Assembly: GCF_000499845.2 (NCBI RefSeq)
Contig: NC_023759.2
Location: 43,804,672-43,868,671 of the forward strand
Length of the DNA stretch: 64,000 nt
Direction of reading: 5' to 3'
DNA from: Phaseolus vulgaris
Taxonomy: Eukaryota > Streptophyta > Magnoliopsida > Fabales > Fabaceae
The notes beneath the pieces were generated by a model. The model was given only the letters and a program-made list of their open reading frames with translations, ran no database searches and had not been told where the DNA came from. Below, piece by piece: positions 1-13,274 of this stretch (positions within the stretch are counted from its first letter, which is position 1; every line of letters starts with the position of its first letter). Made by a program: the position numbers and the translations under genes.

Positions 1-2303
1 TGCTAACATATATTTAAATAATGAATTATAATTTTTTTTAGGAATTAAATGTTTTTAATATGTAATATTCATAATTATTTATATTTTTTAATAAAAAATT
101 GAAAAATATAATAAAATTTATTTTTGTGTTAAATTGAAATAAATTTATTAAATACATTTAAATTTATGAAAATAATATTTATTATTATATTCATTTATTA
201 ATTTATATAACTATATATTGTTGATATTATAATTTTATTTTTTTATTTTTTATTTATTTTTATTATTTATAATTATATGTTGTTATTAATGATGTAATTA
301 AATATTTTTAAAATTATAAATAATAAATAAATTTATATAGTATTTAATTTTGTATATTATAATAAAATACATGCATAAGGATATTTTGATAAAATACAAT
401 AATCTTACATAATCCGACAAATATCTTCATTTTGTGAAGAATGAAAAAATCCATTTACCCTATCCTCCATCTACTCTTCCACCCTCAAAACCCTTGAAAC
501 AAATACAAAAAGTACCTTCTCCCCTCCCTCATGGAAATAAACACACCATAATGTCTCGTTCAAAATAATGAAGATTAATTAGCTAAAAAGGATTTTAGAG
601 AATATAATAAAAAGTATTAGAATTTATTTTTAATATTTAATTTTTTTAAATAAGATCATAATATTTGTAGGATCATTATTTAGGAAATGGTGTTTTTAGT
701 AGAGGTGTGAAAATGAATTTGATCCGTTTTTACTGGATTTGATTTGATTTTATATTTTACGGGTTAATAGGTTATTTTGATTATTTTAAAATGATAAAAA
801 AAGTTTAGAAAAAATAAGAAACTTTCAAAAGAAATTTTAAGAAAAATATAATTTATACCAATAAAAACAATTTAATTTCAGATATATAAGTTATAATAAG
901 TTATTGTAGAGGGTGTAACAGTATCATTTTTGTTCCAACTTATTTTTGGGAACATTTTAAACCCGCTTGCATAAAAGTCACGTTTCTGAAGTTGGTTAGT
1001 TGGAGAAGACACGTGATGTGACTTCTTTTGTTTAATGTTAAAAAATATTTTTATATTCTAACGCTTTCTGCGCGTGCACGAGATGGCTCCTTCCAACTCC
1101 GCACACCCTTGCAACTTCCCACCATTTTATGAAACTACCAGGAACCCACGTCTTTTCTCTTTTTATTACTCAATTAGTTTTTAATACAAAATTTCAAGAA
1201 GATAATCAAATTTTAAATAATTTTAGTAAAGGTAATGATATTTTAACGTCACACACAATAAAACACATTCATTCTACATATCAATAAATTATTATTTTAA
1301 TTATATTCATTTTATTTTTTAATTTAAAATATTATTTTATTATTATAATTGGATGTCAATTGTATTGTTTAAGAAAAAAACTTTTCCTTCTAGTAAGTGT
1401 AATATACAGCTCATAAAGAAAAGGTTTTTAAATAAAGTACGAACATACTATTGCCAAGAAATACTAAATAAAACTAAGAAATATCATTCTTTACAAAAAC
1501 TCTTATCATGAAGTACCACTTTTCAACAAGTATCAATTTTATTAAGAAGTATCAAGTAATTACTAAACAAAGATGCAAAAGTATCAATATATAGTCGAGA
1601 AGCACGAAACTTAATGAGAAGTTAATCAATAGTTAAAAGTATTAGATAAGGTTAAGAAACAACAGTCTTATCGAGAGAAATATTAAATAATAGTTAGAAG
1701 TTTCAGGTAAATAAAGTATCATTCTTATGGAGAAATACAAATTAAAACTGAGAAATACCAATACAATACCTAAAACACCTCAACAGATTCATAAAATGTG
1801 TACGTAATCCAAAAACAATGATAAGTAAACAACGACTAAATTAATAACTAAATTGAAGATTAAAAATAATATAAACTCCTCTCTCCCAAACATGTTCGAT
1901 AAAGATTCATTAAAAATAAAACAAATAGATAACCACATGCAAGATATTAAATATCGAAGACATTAAATATGAATATTATTGTCTATCACATGACTGCATC
2001 AGAGTAGCTTAATCTTCAAATATCTTTAGATGCACTCTCATCTCCAAGACTGAGATAAAAAAACAATTTAGATACAGAATTTAATATGAAGGGAATACAT
2101 GGTCTTATAAAATTCATCTCAGCTTTGTAAGAAAAGTACAATACTAGGTTAAAACATTTGTTTAAGCCTCACTTTTAATAATTTTAAGGGAGATGAATCA
2201 TAATAATAATAATAATATTATTATTATTTCTGAAAATAATAGTATAAATAAATCTTAAGAGTAGTAGAAGTGACCGTGAGTTGAAGATGAACTTAGTTAG
2301 TAG
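1..2303. other. AT-rich intergenic DNA, no gene seen
   Basis: Very AT-rich sequence with no open frame that looks coding. A slightly GC-richer island at about 960-1140 contains an ACACGTGATG stretch (a CACGTG G-box core) but no associated gene. Near 2198-2230 a run of AAT triplets followed by ATT triplets forms a short simple-sequence palindrome. Confidence 0.6.
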
Positions 2304-2548
2304 TGTTGAGTATGAAACTATGACCAATTGGGTTAGACTGACTGACATATGTTTAGTGAGTGAGCTTAATCATTATGTTTCTTTTATAATCTCTATTTAA
2401 AGAGATCATTGTACTTGTAATTAATGTACGACCAGATAGAATGAAAACCTAATAATTGTTCATGTGGATGTAAGTAAATCATGTGTTATTTATTTTTTTA
2501 TAGTTGATTTGTGATTGTGTATTTTTTCCACGTGAGTTTTTCCTATCA
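2304..2548 (+). mobile_element. Ty1/copia-type LTR remnant (solo)
   Basis: This stretch matches the block at 30452-30716 over its whole length. Shared landmarks are GTTTAGTGAGTGAGCTTA, TTTTATAATCTCTATTTAAA, ATCATTGTACTTGTAATT, and a 3' end with a cytosine-rich CCACGTGAGTTTTTCC-like motif. That 3' end is typical of copia LTR U5 regions of legumes. It runs TG...CA (TGTTGAG to CTATCA). No internal coding region, primer-binding site or partner LTR follows, so it is a solo LTR or a decayed fragment. No target duplication was recognised at this copy. Known: solo LTRs arise by LTR-LTR recombination. Inferred: family assignment by memory of such LTRs. Confidence 0.6.
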
Positions 2549-2891
2549 ACTAATAGCACAAAACAGTGGCAAAGGTTGCGTAGTAAACAAACACGTCCTT
2601 GTCTCCTAAGGTGCGTGCAAAATGTATTCTTAAACATGTTTAGTCGGCACTTGCTGTCTGTTAACGAGCGTGCGTAATTTAAGAGAGTGCGAAGGCCATG
2701 AGTGTAATTTCATTCTCTTTTTCCATCCAATTCATTAGTCACAATCCACTACCTCTCAACGAGGAGAAAGAGAAGCATTCACAATCCAATTTCCCTCTCT
2801 CTCTCTGTAGAGTAGTAGTAGTAGAACCGAAGTAGAGAAAGAAGTTGTGTGAAGAAGACGAACCCTTCTGAAGCAAAAGAAGAAAAATATT
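2549..2891 (+). promoter_or_regulatory. Promoter and 5' UTR of the ACT-repeat gene
   Basis: This is the region between the copia LTR remnant and the ATG at 2892. It contains a pyrimidine-rich CTCTCTCTCTCTGT patch (about 2793-2808), as often seen around plant transcription starts, followed by a purine-rich leader with a TAGTAGTAGTAG run. There is no clear TATA box. An LTR remnant lying about 340 bp upstream of the start codon could have contributed regulatory sites, but that is inference only. Confidence 0.4.
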
Positions 2892-5505
2892 ATGGGGATA
2901 CTGCACGACGACGTAGTGATTATCAGGGAGGCTGAGAAAGAAGGTGAAACCACCGTCATAACTGTAAACTGCCCTGACAAGACCGGTCTGGGTTGTGATT
3001 TGTGTCGTATAATTCTCTTCTTCGGTCTTAGCATTGTACGAGGAGGTAATCCACTTATCTTCAGTTTCAGTTAACTGTGTGGTGTCTGTTAAACGCTGAG
3101 ACTGATTCGTTTGTTTGTTTGCAATGAAGATGTGTCCACTGACGGAAAATGGTGCTACATAGTTTTCTGGGTGGCGGGAAAGCAAAGGACCAGGTGGAGT
3201 TTGTTGAAGAAGAGGCTAATTGAGGCGTGTCCTTCTTGTTCCTCAGCTTCTGGGATTTCATATTACCGTTCAGAATTGAAGCCTCCTAAACCTTCTGATG
3301 TGTTCCTCTTGAAATTTTGTTGTCATGATAGAAAAGGCCTTTTACATGGTAATTTTGGAATTCTACTGCTTGTACTTGTTTGTTGTCTTGAGTTTTCTGT
3401 CAGAGATTTGGGGTTTCTAGTTTTCTGATGTGCTGTTGCTTTTCGCTTTTATAGCTTTGCATCTTGGTGTTATTTTTCTCCACCCTTATGTTTGTTGGTT
3501 GGAGTGGTAAATGGTCTTATGGTTCTGTTTGCTGCTTAAGAAAACCATGCCAATAGTAAGATGAGCTGATAGTTTTGCAGTGTGAAATACTTTCAAACTC
3601 TAAAGTTCTACTTTTGTATTATTACTGGATTCTTTGCCTGCCTTGGGTTTTGCCATGTTTTTAGATATTTACTGATTGTTAATTTGTTACAAGTTATCTG
3701 GTTGACGCCTTGTTGTGTATTATTTATGAGTTGAAAAAATAACTTAATGCTTTTATTATTGGATTTTGGGACAGATATTACAGAGGTTCTTAGTGAGCTA
3801 GAGCTCATCATACACAAAGTGAAGATTTCTACTACACCTGATGGCAGAGTGGTGGATCTGTTTTTCGTCACGGATACCAGGTTGAACATTTCTAGAAATT
3901 CAGTTTTCGTAGCGTACTTGTGATGTAATTTTGTACTGTTTTATTGCCAGTCCATTTCAATCGAACTGCATTTTTCTATTTACCAAGGCAGTGGATATGT
4001 TGAGCTGAATTGCCAAGTGTTCTCTTAAAAATAATGAAAAAAGGAACTAATAATAAGATAGGTATATCGTATCCGGTTGCAGGAAAATATATATTTTTTG
4101 GTTAGCTGAAGCATATGTTACTAATGTTCCCAACTTTCTTCTGAAAGTACTCTTTTGCTAGAGAATGTTAACTTCATTTGATGAGAGTGGAGATTAATTT
4201 GCTGATGTATAATGCGCATTTGATTGCAATTCCTTGTATCTTCACTAAACTAACTAACATACTGCTTAATCTTATATACATACAATCAGGGAACTTCTAC
4301 ATACAAAGAAGAGAAGGGACGACACAATTGAACAGTTGTTAGTTATTTTGGGGGATCCCTCAATTACCATTGACATTGAATTGGTTGGTCCGGAAATTAC
4401 TGCTTGTTCTCAATCATCTTCGTTCCTTCCAAGTGCAATCACAGAAGATATCTATGATTTGGAATTACCTGATTCATTACAAAGCGGGACTTCCACATCT
4501 GATTCTGTTTCTATTGCAATAGACAATTCGTTGAGTCCTGCTCATACGCTTGTCCAAATTATATGTCAAGATCACAAAGGTCTTCTTTATGACATCATGA
4601 GAACTCTGAAGGATTACAATATTCAGGTATAGTAATTAAAGAGCTGGCTAATACAATATTTTTTAGTCATACTTTTATACTGCCATGAACTGGATAGTGT
4701 TGTCGGCAGAGAAAATTGATAAGCCCATGCACTTCTATTTCATAGTATATGTGAAGTTTTTTGTATGTGAACAATGTGCTGTGAAATTTCATATTCTTTC
4801 CACATGAGCAGTTCTCTTTGTTGTGTTAACTGTCAAGTAATTTGAAACAATCACTAGACCTTATTTGTCATTTGAACAGATTTCTTACGGGAGATTCTCA
4901 ACAAAACCCAGAGGAAAATGTGAGCTTGACTTGTTCATAGTGCAAGCAGACGGGAAAAAAATAGTTGACCCCAGCAAGCAGAAGTCTTTGTCATCACGCC
5001 TTAGGATTGAACTACTCCGTCCCTTCAGAGTAACTGTTGTAAGCAGGGGCCCTGATACGGAGCTGTTGGTTGCAAACCCTGTGGAGTTATCTGGCAAAGG
5101 ACGACCCCTTGTTTTTTATGATATTACTCTTGCTCTCAAAATGCTTGGCCCCTCAATCTTTTCGGTACTTACGATCTAATCACTATGTTACTTCCTACTG
5201 TTCATTTTCATGTTCTCCTCTAGGAGACTGGCTCAACATGAATGAATTTTCACACTGTTCCCATTCCCAATTTCTAGAATTATGTTCACAAAATTAGAGT
5301 CAAGCAGAGAGGTTGACTGAGAATGATCATTTACATCATGTCAATTTTTCTTTTTTTGTTTCAACAGGCTGAAGTTGGAAGACACGTGATTGGAGATCGG
5401 GAGTGGGAAGTTTATAGAATCTTGCTTGATGAGGGGGAGGGCTTATCTGTTCCGAGAAACAAGATTGAGAAAGGAGTTTGGAAGATGTTGATGGGTTGGG
5501 TGTGA
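2892..5505 (+). CDS. ACR9: ACT domain-repeat protein, ACR9/ACR10 type (6 exons, 412 aa)
   Basis: Exons are 2892-3045, 3130-3348, 3775-3880, 4290-4626, 4880-5164 and 5368-5505. All have GT-AG introns and phases that join into one 412-residue frame. ACT-repeat proteins are thought to bind amino acids or other small ligands and act as sensors; the plant ACR family has no known catalytic domain. At least three ACT-like repeats are visible. Each opens with a nucleic-acid-free 'C-x-D-x-x-G-L' signature: VNCPDKTGLGCDL near residue 20, FCCHDRKGLLHD near 117, and ICQDHKGLLYDI near 258. A divergent C-terminal unit (LRIELLRPFRVTVV to the end) may be a fourth. The motif content and the length of about 410 aa fit the short ACR9/ACR10 branch better than the longer ACR1-8 proteins. 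The start is the first ATG in a long frame. No signal peptide or membrane segment is seen, so it is probably soluble. ACR9 versus ACR10 cannot be decided here. Confidence 0.93.
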
Positions 5506-6830
5506 TTCTTGGTTGGTTGCATTGTTCATCAAGGATGAACGTGTTCCTTTGTACAGAAAACGTGGTTATCATGTAGTTATGATATGTAACTTAATGTAAC
5601 GAAGAAATGTATATTGTGCAAGTAGTGGTCGTGTTCACGCTGTATTTTTGGAGCTTTTGTAATTTTAACTCAGTGTAGAAAGAAGGGCTGTAGCAACTAG
5701 CAAGTATAGGGGAAAAAAGGAGAAATAAAGGGGGATTCTTTAGAGTATTTTATAATTGAAAGTGAATTATTGTAAAGTGGTTATAATTAGTTGCATAAAG
5801 TTTTAATTGGTTGCATAATGAATTTTTTTGAAGAAGCAATGACACGTTTGAAGGAATTCAAATAAGTTGACAAAAGTTTGTCTGTGATTTATGGACTTGT
5901 GTGCTTTGCTGCAATCTTTACTCTGTATATGTTGCAACCCTGAATTGGTAGTTGGTTTCCTCACCTAACTGCTGGTTGTTCCTTATGCTTAGTCATTTTT
6001 TATCATGTCATTTTCCTAAGATACAGTTTCAATTGTACGAGCTACTTGTCCCCTATTGTGATATTTTATCTTATATTCTAATTTAATAGGTTAGTTCAAC
6101 AAGGACTTCACCAGATGTCACCTACATGAATATCACAGGGAGCATCATGTCACATCAACATATGGCAAACCCTGATTCTGTCAATTGATTCATGAGTTTG
6201 TAAGCACATGTTCAGCGGTCTTTGGCCATTTTTTGCCGCTGCATTTTTTTAAGGACACGTTCCAGTCATTGACATAGACATAGCTTGATCACTGATCTTG
6301 TGAAATATGGGGATTCCATGATCATTGCAAATGGAGAAGCACTAGCACAGGCTTTTGTCTCGTCTTTTGCAGCTAAATAAAATATCTATAGATCTCATTT
6401 TTCTAATACTGTTTTCACTAAACAAGTTAACATCAAGAAAAGACCCCATTTGTTGCTATGCCGTAAAAATTCCTCCCATACATGTCACAAACCGATATTT
6501 TAAGATTTTTGATTGCTGTTATTCCCATTTGTCGGCATCTTATATAGACTCCGTGAGGAACAAGAATCTTGATAGACTTGACAAAAAAATGTTGTGTTAT
6601 ATTTTATCTTGTGCCACTTACACTAAATAAATGTTTTTTTCTTTGTTTCATTTTAAATAAGATAGAATGTGGTTGCCTTTCACTTGTCCTTATCTGTGTC
6701 GTTTTGAAATGGTGGCGAGGGAAAAAATATAGAAAGCTTCCTTTGGGGACTCAGTATGGAACTTTTGTTTATTCATTCAAATGTTTTGGACATTTTATAG
6801 TATCAATAATAAGAACAATATATACTGATT
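5506..6830. other. 3' UTR and intergenic sequence
   Basis: The first 200-250 bases are probably the 3' UTR of the ACT-repeat gene (T-rich, with an AATAAA-like GAAATAAAG near 5723). From 5760 to 6830 I see no gene. Short open stretches at about 6090-6360 and 6355-6830 have no coding signature that I recognise. Confidence 0.5.
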
Positions 6831-7845
6831 AAAAAATGCATATCAAAATAAAAATAGTATAAATTAGACAAATAATTATAGTCCTCAGTTTATATGCTAT
6901 TAATATAAAAAATATTGAAAAAAAGGAAATAGTAAATTATATTTTGTTGAAACTGTTATAGGTTTTTATCAGAAAGCAACAAGTATGGTTTCGTTTTAAA
7001 TTATGTAATAAATTAAATAAGAAATATTTTGCCATATGTCACAAATCCATCAATTTTGCTTATATATATATAAATATTAATAATAATAATAATAAATAAA
7101 TAAATAAATAATTTTAATTAACTTTTAGGACTATCATAAGTTTAGATAATTTTAACTGAGTTTCACTTAAAAAATAATGTTTTATGAAGTGTTCAAAATA
7201 CTTTTTTTATTTAAGTAATTTTTCATTTGATTTTTATCATTCATAGGATAAGTTACTCATGTTTTCTCTTATGTATCTAATCTATCAACTCCTCATTTTC
7301 TCTCTAATCTTCTTAAACTTGTCTATCAACTCGCTTATTTTCTCACTAATCTCCAAAATTTGTCGGTCAACTCATTTTTTCTTATCTTAAGAAAAAGTTT
7401 ATTAACAAATTAAAGAAAAAAAATAAAGTTAATCGAGGAATTTGAGATAAAAAGATGAAAATAACCATAATTTCATTTCATTAATGGTAAAATTAAACAA
7501 ATATGATACCCAGATAAAAATAAATTCTTTTAATACTCAATAAATAAACTTTTTTTAATAGAAACTCAACTAAAAATAGTCAAATTTATCATATACTTAT
7601 AACTTGATCAAAAGAAGTATGAGTAAATTACATGGATAGAAATGAAAAGGAAATAAAGGTACAAATATCCTTAAATATATTTTAATTAATTATCTTATTT
7701 TTTGTGAAGTATATGATTTAGCTTAAATTCCAATGCAATGATGTGTTGGGCAATACTACTTTGAAATGTGAATGCTATACCTTTTCTTCCCTCATGGGTT
7801 ATATAGTGGCATTGCACCAAGTAGTGTCAACTATGTGTGTTTTTC
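6831..7845 (+). repeat. 1-kb direct duplication, copy 1
   Basis: This block is matched in the same orientation at 13875-14888. Both copies begin AAAAAATGCATATCAA and share AATAATTATA..CTCAGTTTATATGCTAT near the left end. Both end with TTATATAGTGGCATTGCACC and AAGTAGTGTCAACTATGTG. Small indels and substitutions separate them. Copy 1 lies immediately 3' of the acetyltransferase-like gene (encoded on the minus strand, stop at 7987). Confidence 0.85.
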
Positions 7846-7986
7846 TTTTTATTCTTTTGGGACCATCACAAGGAAATTTTGGAGTGCTACCCACTCTCTT
7901 TTGGCAAATTGAAGAGAAAGTGATTAACAAAAAGAAGAATATAATTAAAGAGGAAGAACAATTGCAGGTTACATATAGCTTACTAA

Positions 7987-10269
7987 TTATAGTTTCCAAT
8001 ATATTCCTAATTTGTGCAAGACGCCAGCAACCACACTCCAGAATGTGATTTCTGCAAAGATGACATACAAGATGGTTCCCACCCTCTCTGAGTGCCAAAC
8101 ATTGACAAACACATGCTTCTCGATCCAGTGTACCTGGTTTATTACATGCAACAATATTGGTTAGAACCTTAATAGAGACAAAATCTAAACAATATTTGGT
8201 ATATTAGTGTTGTTTGTCTGAAGTTTCATTTTGAATAACTTATCTGAGTATTGAATGCAATTTTTTATACAATATAAATCATAAACGTTGGTTCTTACTA
8301 GAGAGTTACGTGGATCTTCATAATACCATCCATTTACAAAAGCTGCAAAGATGCCCTCAGCTGCCATCACAAACACTAGCATAGCATTCATTCCTATCCA
8401 TTCCAAGAACAAAAATGGAGTCCGGAGCCCCCAAACATCAATCTGTTTAATTTTCAAGATATTTAAATAAGAATCACAACGAGAGATAGAATCAAAGAGA
8501 GCATATTATTATTAACTTAATAGAACAAAATTGTGTACTTGAGTTAAAGCATTCTACGGACACTTGTACCTACCAGTATGTAGAACCCAGAGAAAACAAT
8601 TCCAGCTGCCCCAGCTGTGAAACAAACATAGCTGAAACTGTAGAGTTGCTTGTTAATTGGGATAGCTGCAATATACCACAAAACATTGTTAAGATGCAAC
8701 TTTTACTAATTAGATGGATTTTATTTGACTAGCTTACCATCTGTGAAGTGAAGGATGATGGCTATTATGAGCAACACAAACCCCATTGAGACCCATTGTT
8801 TTAGCCTCTCCGAATGACCCTGTCAAATCTCATACACTTTTAACTAAATTTTAGATATATAAGAGATGTTTGCATAACACGGGTGAAGTTCTGTAACCTT
8901 GAAGTGAATCAAGACGTGTCCATAGTGGATCCCGATAGTGCCAGAGAGAATAGCTGATATAGAACTAATCAAACAAAAACTATTTGTTACATATTTCTGA
9001 TTCATAAATTGAGACTATATATAGCTAGAAACAAAACTAGAAACAAAGAATACAAGTCAGTTAATGAAGTTCTTAACAAGTATGTCTTAAACTTATCCAT
9101 ATAAATTCATCTTTGCAAATCAACTTTTGCCTTACTATAACCTCTAAAAATACTAAACACTGCAATTTGATTTTAGAGAGAAATTTGATTGATTTTATCT
9201 TTTATTTATTCTCTTACAAGTATTTATTTAAACAAATGGAGATAACTAAACCTCAACAAGCCTTCAGGTTCAAAAGGAGCACGACACCAACTTGGAGCAT
9301 CTTCACGTAAAGTACCATCTCCAGGAGAACTGAGTGTACACGCCTATAAACGTCACAGAAAAAAATTAGAAAAACAATAGCAGAATAAATACATATTTAG
9401 AATATATAATAGCAAAATATTGTTCGTTGGAAATGAAAAGAAAAAAAGAAGTATTGGACAATTTTAGTAGGAAAATCATGCAACAGTGCTGAATAGTCAA
9501 CACTCACTCACCTTCAGTCGTCTCCACACAGGTTGAGAATAAAGATGGTTGACCCCCCAAACCTGTCGGTCCACGTGTCCAACAGCGTTGCATGCAGGCC
9601 CTAGGTGTCCTCTCATCCCACAAATGACCTAAAAATGGAAGAAAAATAGGTTTAAGATTTTTGAAGATAGAACAAAAATATTTGCACCATTTTGATTATG
9701 TACCGTGTATCTCTTCGGTTCATCGCCGTTAAAACGATCCACGAAACTCCAATCAGGAACATAGAGGGTGAAGGTTGTGATCATATAAATGAGAAATGCC
9801 ACAAACCCTCCAAGCCTAAGCCACACGTGTATAAAATATGTAATGTTTATCAAAGCTAGTTCAATAATCAATTTCAGTTGAATTCCTCTTCATCTATTTT
9901 TATTATCGCTCTAGCAATCAAGCAGCATATTTGAAGTTTGAAGTTTTTGTATTTTCTCACCATTGCCATTTATAAGCAGTAAAAATGGATAGGTATCCAG
10001 AACCCAACGTTGTGGGTTTAAGCTTGGTGGTAAATGTCTCTATTAGAGCTACAACACAGTATACAAGAGCTATTCTCTGCATAAGAATTCAGAAATGGGG
10101 TTATTTTGCATCATAACCCTATATGCATTTACTTTAATTTCAACAATATATACCTGGAGAATACCAAACCATCGGATAAATTTCATGTTAACTCCATATT
10201 CGAGATCATTAGGAGCATGAGAGTAACCCCCTGTAATGTTATATATATCAAATCACTCCATCAGGATTT

Positions 10270-10308
<39 letters not shown>

Positions 10309-11329
10309 CAAAATGTTTTTATATTTTTATTTTTTTGATACATCAGAAAATGCAACAATTTGGGTTTACCTTGCAAAATTACACCCCAGAAGAGAAGCTT
10401 CATTGTCCTAAGGATTATCTTCTTTACAGCATTCCTGATCTTGGGGATTCTCTGCATCATTATAATCAAATTTTATCAATAAAATTTAAGCCACTCTTAA
10501 CGTTAATTTTATTGATAGGAGTAACTTTAAAAAAATAGAAAAAGTGAAGCATAACTTGCTTATTAAATTATTCAGATAAATCCATTGTCTCAATCAATAA
10601 TATATATACATGAAAGGACATTGAGAAACCTAATCTAGTAGGAGATGAAGAAGACCATCTTCATGATTGTATTATCTTGCATGAACCATTATTATAAGTT
10701 ATTTGACTAAGTTATTGGAAAAGCAAGTGAAAATTGCACGCAGAACATGGTGGCATGTAATCATACCTTGAGTGCAAGGGCTATGGCAACCCCAACAATG
10801 AAAAGAAAGAAAGGCATAACGAAATCGGCCAAAGTACATCCATTCCATGGGGAGTGATCAATGCGTGGATAAGCTTCACCAGCGTCGTCTACCAGTATCA
10901 TCAACTGCATAAATTAAGAGTGAAAAATATTTAACAGTTTTTTTTATGAAAGAAAACGTTTCAATATAAATATGTGACTACATATTTCAAATATGATAAA
11001 GTGTTCTATCAACAATAACTTTAAAATAAATGCATGAAAAACTAGTTTTGCCATGCAGAGAAAAGGGTTTGGAGAGGACTAACCACTATGGTTAGACCCC
11101 TAAATGCATCCAGGGTTGCAACCCTCTTGGTCTTCTTCTTAACCAGTGGTTGCTCCTCTAACTCATCCACAGCCACAGGCTTAGCCATTGTGTCTTTGTC
11201 ACGCTCAACTGTAGAACCTCCTTTACTGCTTCTAATGGTTACCTGCTTCTTCAAGCCATCCTTATTATCACCCTCATCATTTAATGGTGAATTGAGGCCT
11301 TCTTCCATTCTCTTAGTTCCTTCATCCAT
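7987..11329 (-). CDS. Heparan-alpha-glucosaminide N-acetyltransferase-like membrane protein (13 exons, 503 aa)
   Basis: Exons on the minus strand are 11084-11329, 10767-10904, 10370-10451, 10154-10230, 9961-10076, 9704-9815, 9512-9628, 9252-9343, 8898-8964, 8738-8819, 8574-8665, 8299-8442 and 7987-8133. All use GT-AG and keep phase (503 codons plus stop). Animal HGSNAT moves acetyl groups from acetyl-CoA across the lysosomal membrane onto glucosamine; the substrate of plant homologues is not established. A hydrophilic N-terminus of about 65 residues is followed by the family signature TLDAFRGLTIV (residues about 72-82) and IDHSPWNGCTLADFVMPFF. His99 in DHSPWNG aligns with the active-site histidine of human HGSNAT (alignment from memory). 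About ten hydrophobic segments follow, for example FFLFIVGVAIALAL, GFVAFLIYMITTF, WVSMGFVLLIIAIIL and LIDVWGLRTPFLFLEW. The start at 11329 (MDEGTKR) is preferred. An in-frame start nine codons upstream (11356) is possible only if that codon is an ATG used in vivo. It may sit in a plastid, vacuolar or other endomembrane; no clear signal peptide precedes the first TM. Confidence 0.92.
10275..10303. repeat. (AT)n microsatellite
   Basis: An uninterrupted TA/AT dinucleotide run of about 29 bases inside the intron between exons 3 and 4 of the acetyltransferase-like gene. Confidence 0.9.
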
Positions 11330-13274
11330 GGCTGAATAGTGAATAGTATTCAACAATGTTCAAATGTATCCTTGTCTCTTCCTCTTGCAGTGGAATTTAA
11401 CAATTATAGAAAGAGTACATGTTAGAGATAGAAATAAAGAATTAATGTGACAGAGAGGTCCAAATGAATGAAGTAGAAGGCCGGCTTTGTTGGCCTCATC
11501 TTCAAGGTCGAAATGTTTAATATTACATTACAAATAGAAGAGACAGATGAAGGACTTTGGATATTTTTTTCAAAAGAAAGAAATCTAAACAAATAAAGAC
11601 ATTGGAGAGAAAGACAGGGAAGAGGTTAACACTCTCATTTGATAGATTAATTAGCATTAGCACAGGCTGGTGCTTTTTATAATTACTCTAAACTTAGAAT
11701 TATTTCTTTGGATGTTTGCACAGTGGTAATTGTCCGGCTAAATAAAGTAAAATATAAAACAAAGATAATAAACAAAAAAGAGCTTTTAAAAAGTAGTTAA
11801 TTACTCATTTTTTTAATGCGTGTCAAAAGATGATGTCGTATCTTGAGTGATTATAGCCTCGTTTAAAGACAGATATGCGAATTTGCAGCAGCAAAAAAAT
11901 AGTGAAGTTTACTCCCATGGATGCTATTTGATACGTCACATGCAGTGGATAAGCTGTGCCATGTTTATCTCAGCCTCAACGAAGTAGCCTTAAAAACTCT
12001 GCTATTATTGTCCCATGTACACCTTAGTGGTAAGTTTTGCTGCAAACAGAGCTACTCTGCATCAAGTGGTACTGCTACGCACCTTTCCACGCTTCTTGCC
12101 TGCAAAACACAACAACAAAAACCTCCCTTGCCCTTAGGTATAAGCAAGCCATTGGTATAGCTTAAATCATCACCGATTACACAGAAAAGTAACCTATAAG
12201 AATTGCAAATAAGCAACCCATCCAACAGGATATTATGGTAAAAAAGCACTTATAAATAATAATATTTCATATTAAAATATAGACACTTATACATATTAAT
12301 TGATAAAATAACTATAATATAACTCATAATTTATGAATTTATACCTTTTTATATATCTTGTGATTATAATTTGAATAAAAGCGATTTATTTTCAAATTTG
12401 AGTTAATTTGAGAATTTTAGAGAATAATGGAGATAAAAAAAGGCAAAGGAGAATGTACAAAACTAAAAAGGAAAAGTTAGAATGCACCACCATTCATCCA
12501 AGCGAGTTTTATCTCGCCCAAACGAGATTACTCCAGTAATGTTGGGTCTTTTTTCGTGCAACTCGTTTAGGCAAGCCTAGTAACACCCAACCAGAAGTCA
12601 CATAGCTCAAGCCTAACTAGTTTAAATATGAGTCTTGAGACACGACCCTAAAGGATCATGGAGTAGATTGAAATTCAATTGGAAGGATAAAAGGTGTTAT
12701 AATGTTTAACATATTTGAATGCTATAAATTTGAAATGTTAATTGTTATCAACATCTAATCGTAATGATAAGAAGTTACGTCTAATCATAATGATAAGAAA
12801 TTTTTATAAATATGCGAGGAGAAATCGATATTTAAGATATTGTCTTAATAATTTTATGTGAGAATTCGATATAAGTGATTTTTATATGGACATCAATGTA
12901 AATCAAATGATAGAATATTATCATGTTATTCCAAATACAAAAGAATAAGAAAGATGAATTCCAATCACAATTTTTCCAATTAAACCAACAAACTTTTTGA
13001 CTTATTTTCTTTTTAATCATCACAATCATAACAAACTCTCAACAAACTTTATTATTCTGTTTTCTATTTAGTAAATCTTTTACTTTTATTAAACTGTTGT
13101 GGGTTCTGTATCCATTCTTAAAAATAAATTATTACTTCTCTAGCAACACGATATACTTGCCATTAGACATAGCAAGTAACTATTTTTGAGGTAAACTTTC
13201 CAACGCTGAAGCAAAATAAAACCTTAGAGTTTGTTTGGAATTTCTTTGGATTACAAGGATTCCTCAAAGTGTCC
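11330..13274. other. Upstream region of the acetyltransferase-like gene; otherwise no gene seen
   Basis: The first few hundred bases should hold the minus-strand promoter and 5' UTR of the gene starting at 11329, but no unambiguous TATA box stands out. An open stretch at 11921-12160 gives no recognisable protein. A block at 12490-12600 carries repeated GCGAG/CTCGCCCAAACGAG/ACTCGTTTAGGC motifs. Such alternating CGAG/CTCG motifs occur in dispersed legume repeats, so this is probably a repeat fragment. Confidence 0.45.

Noticed and set aside
11921..12160. A 79-codon plus-strand frame upstream of the acetyltransferase-like gene
   Set aside because: No known motif and no flanking exon structure. 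The opposite strand is also partly open, as expected by chance.
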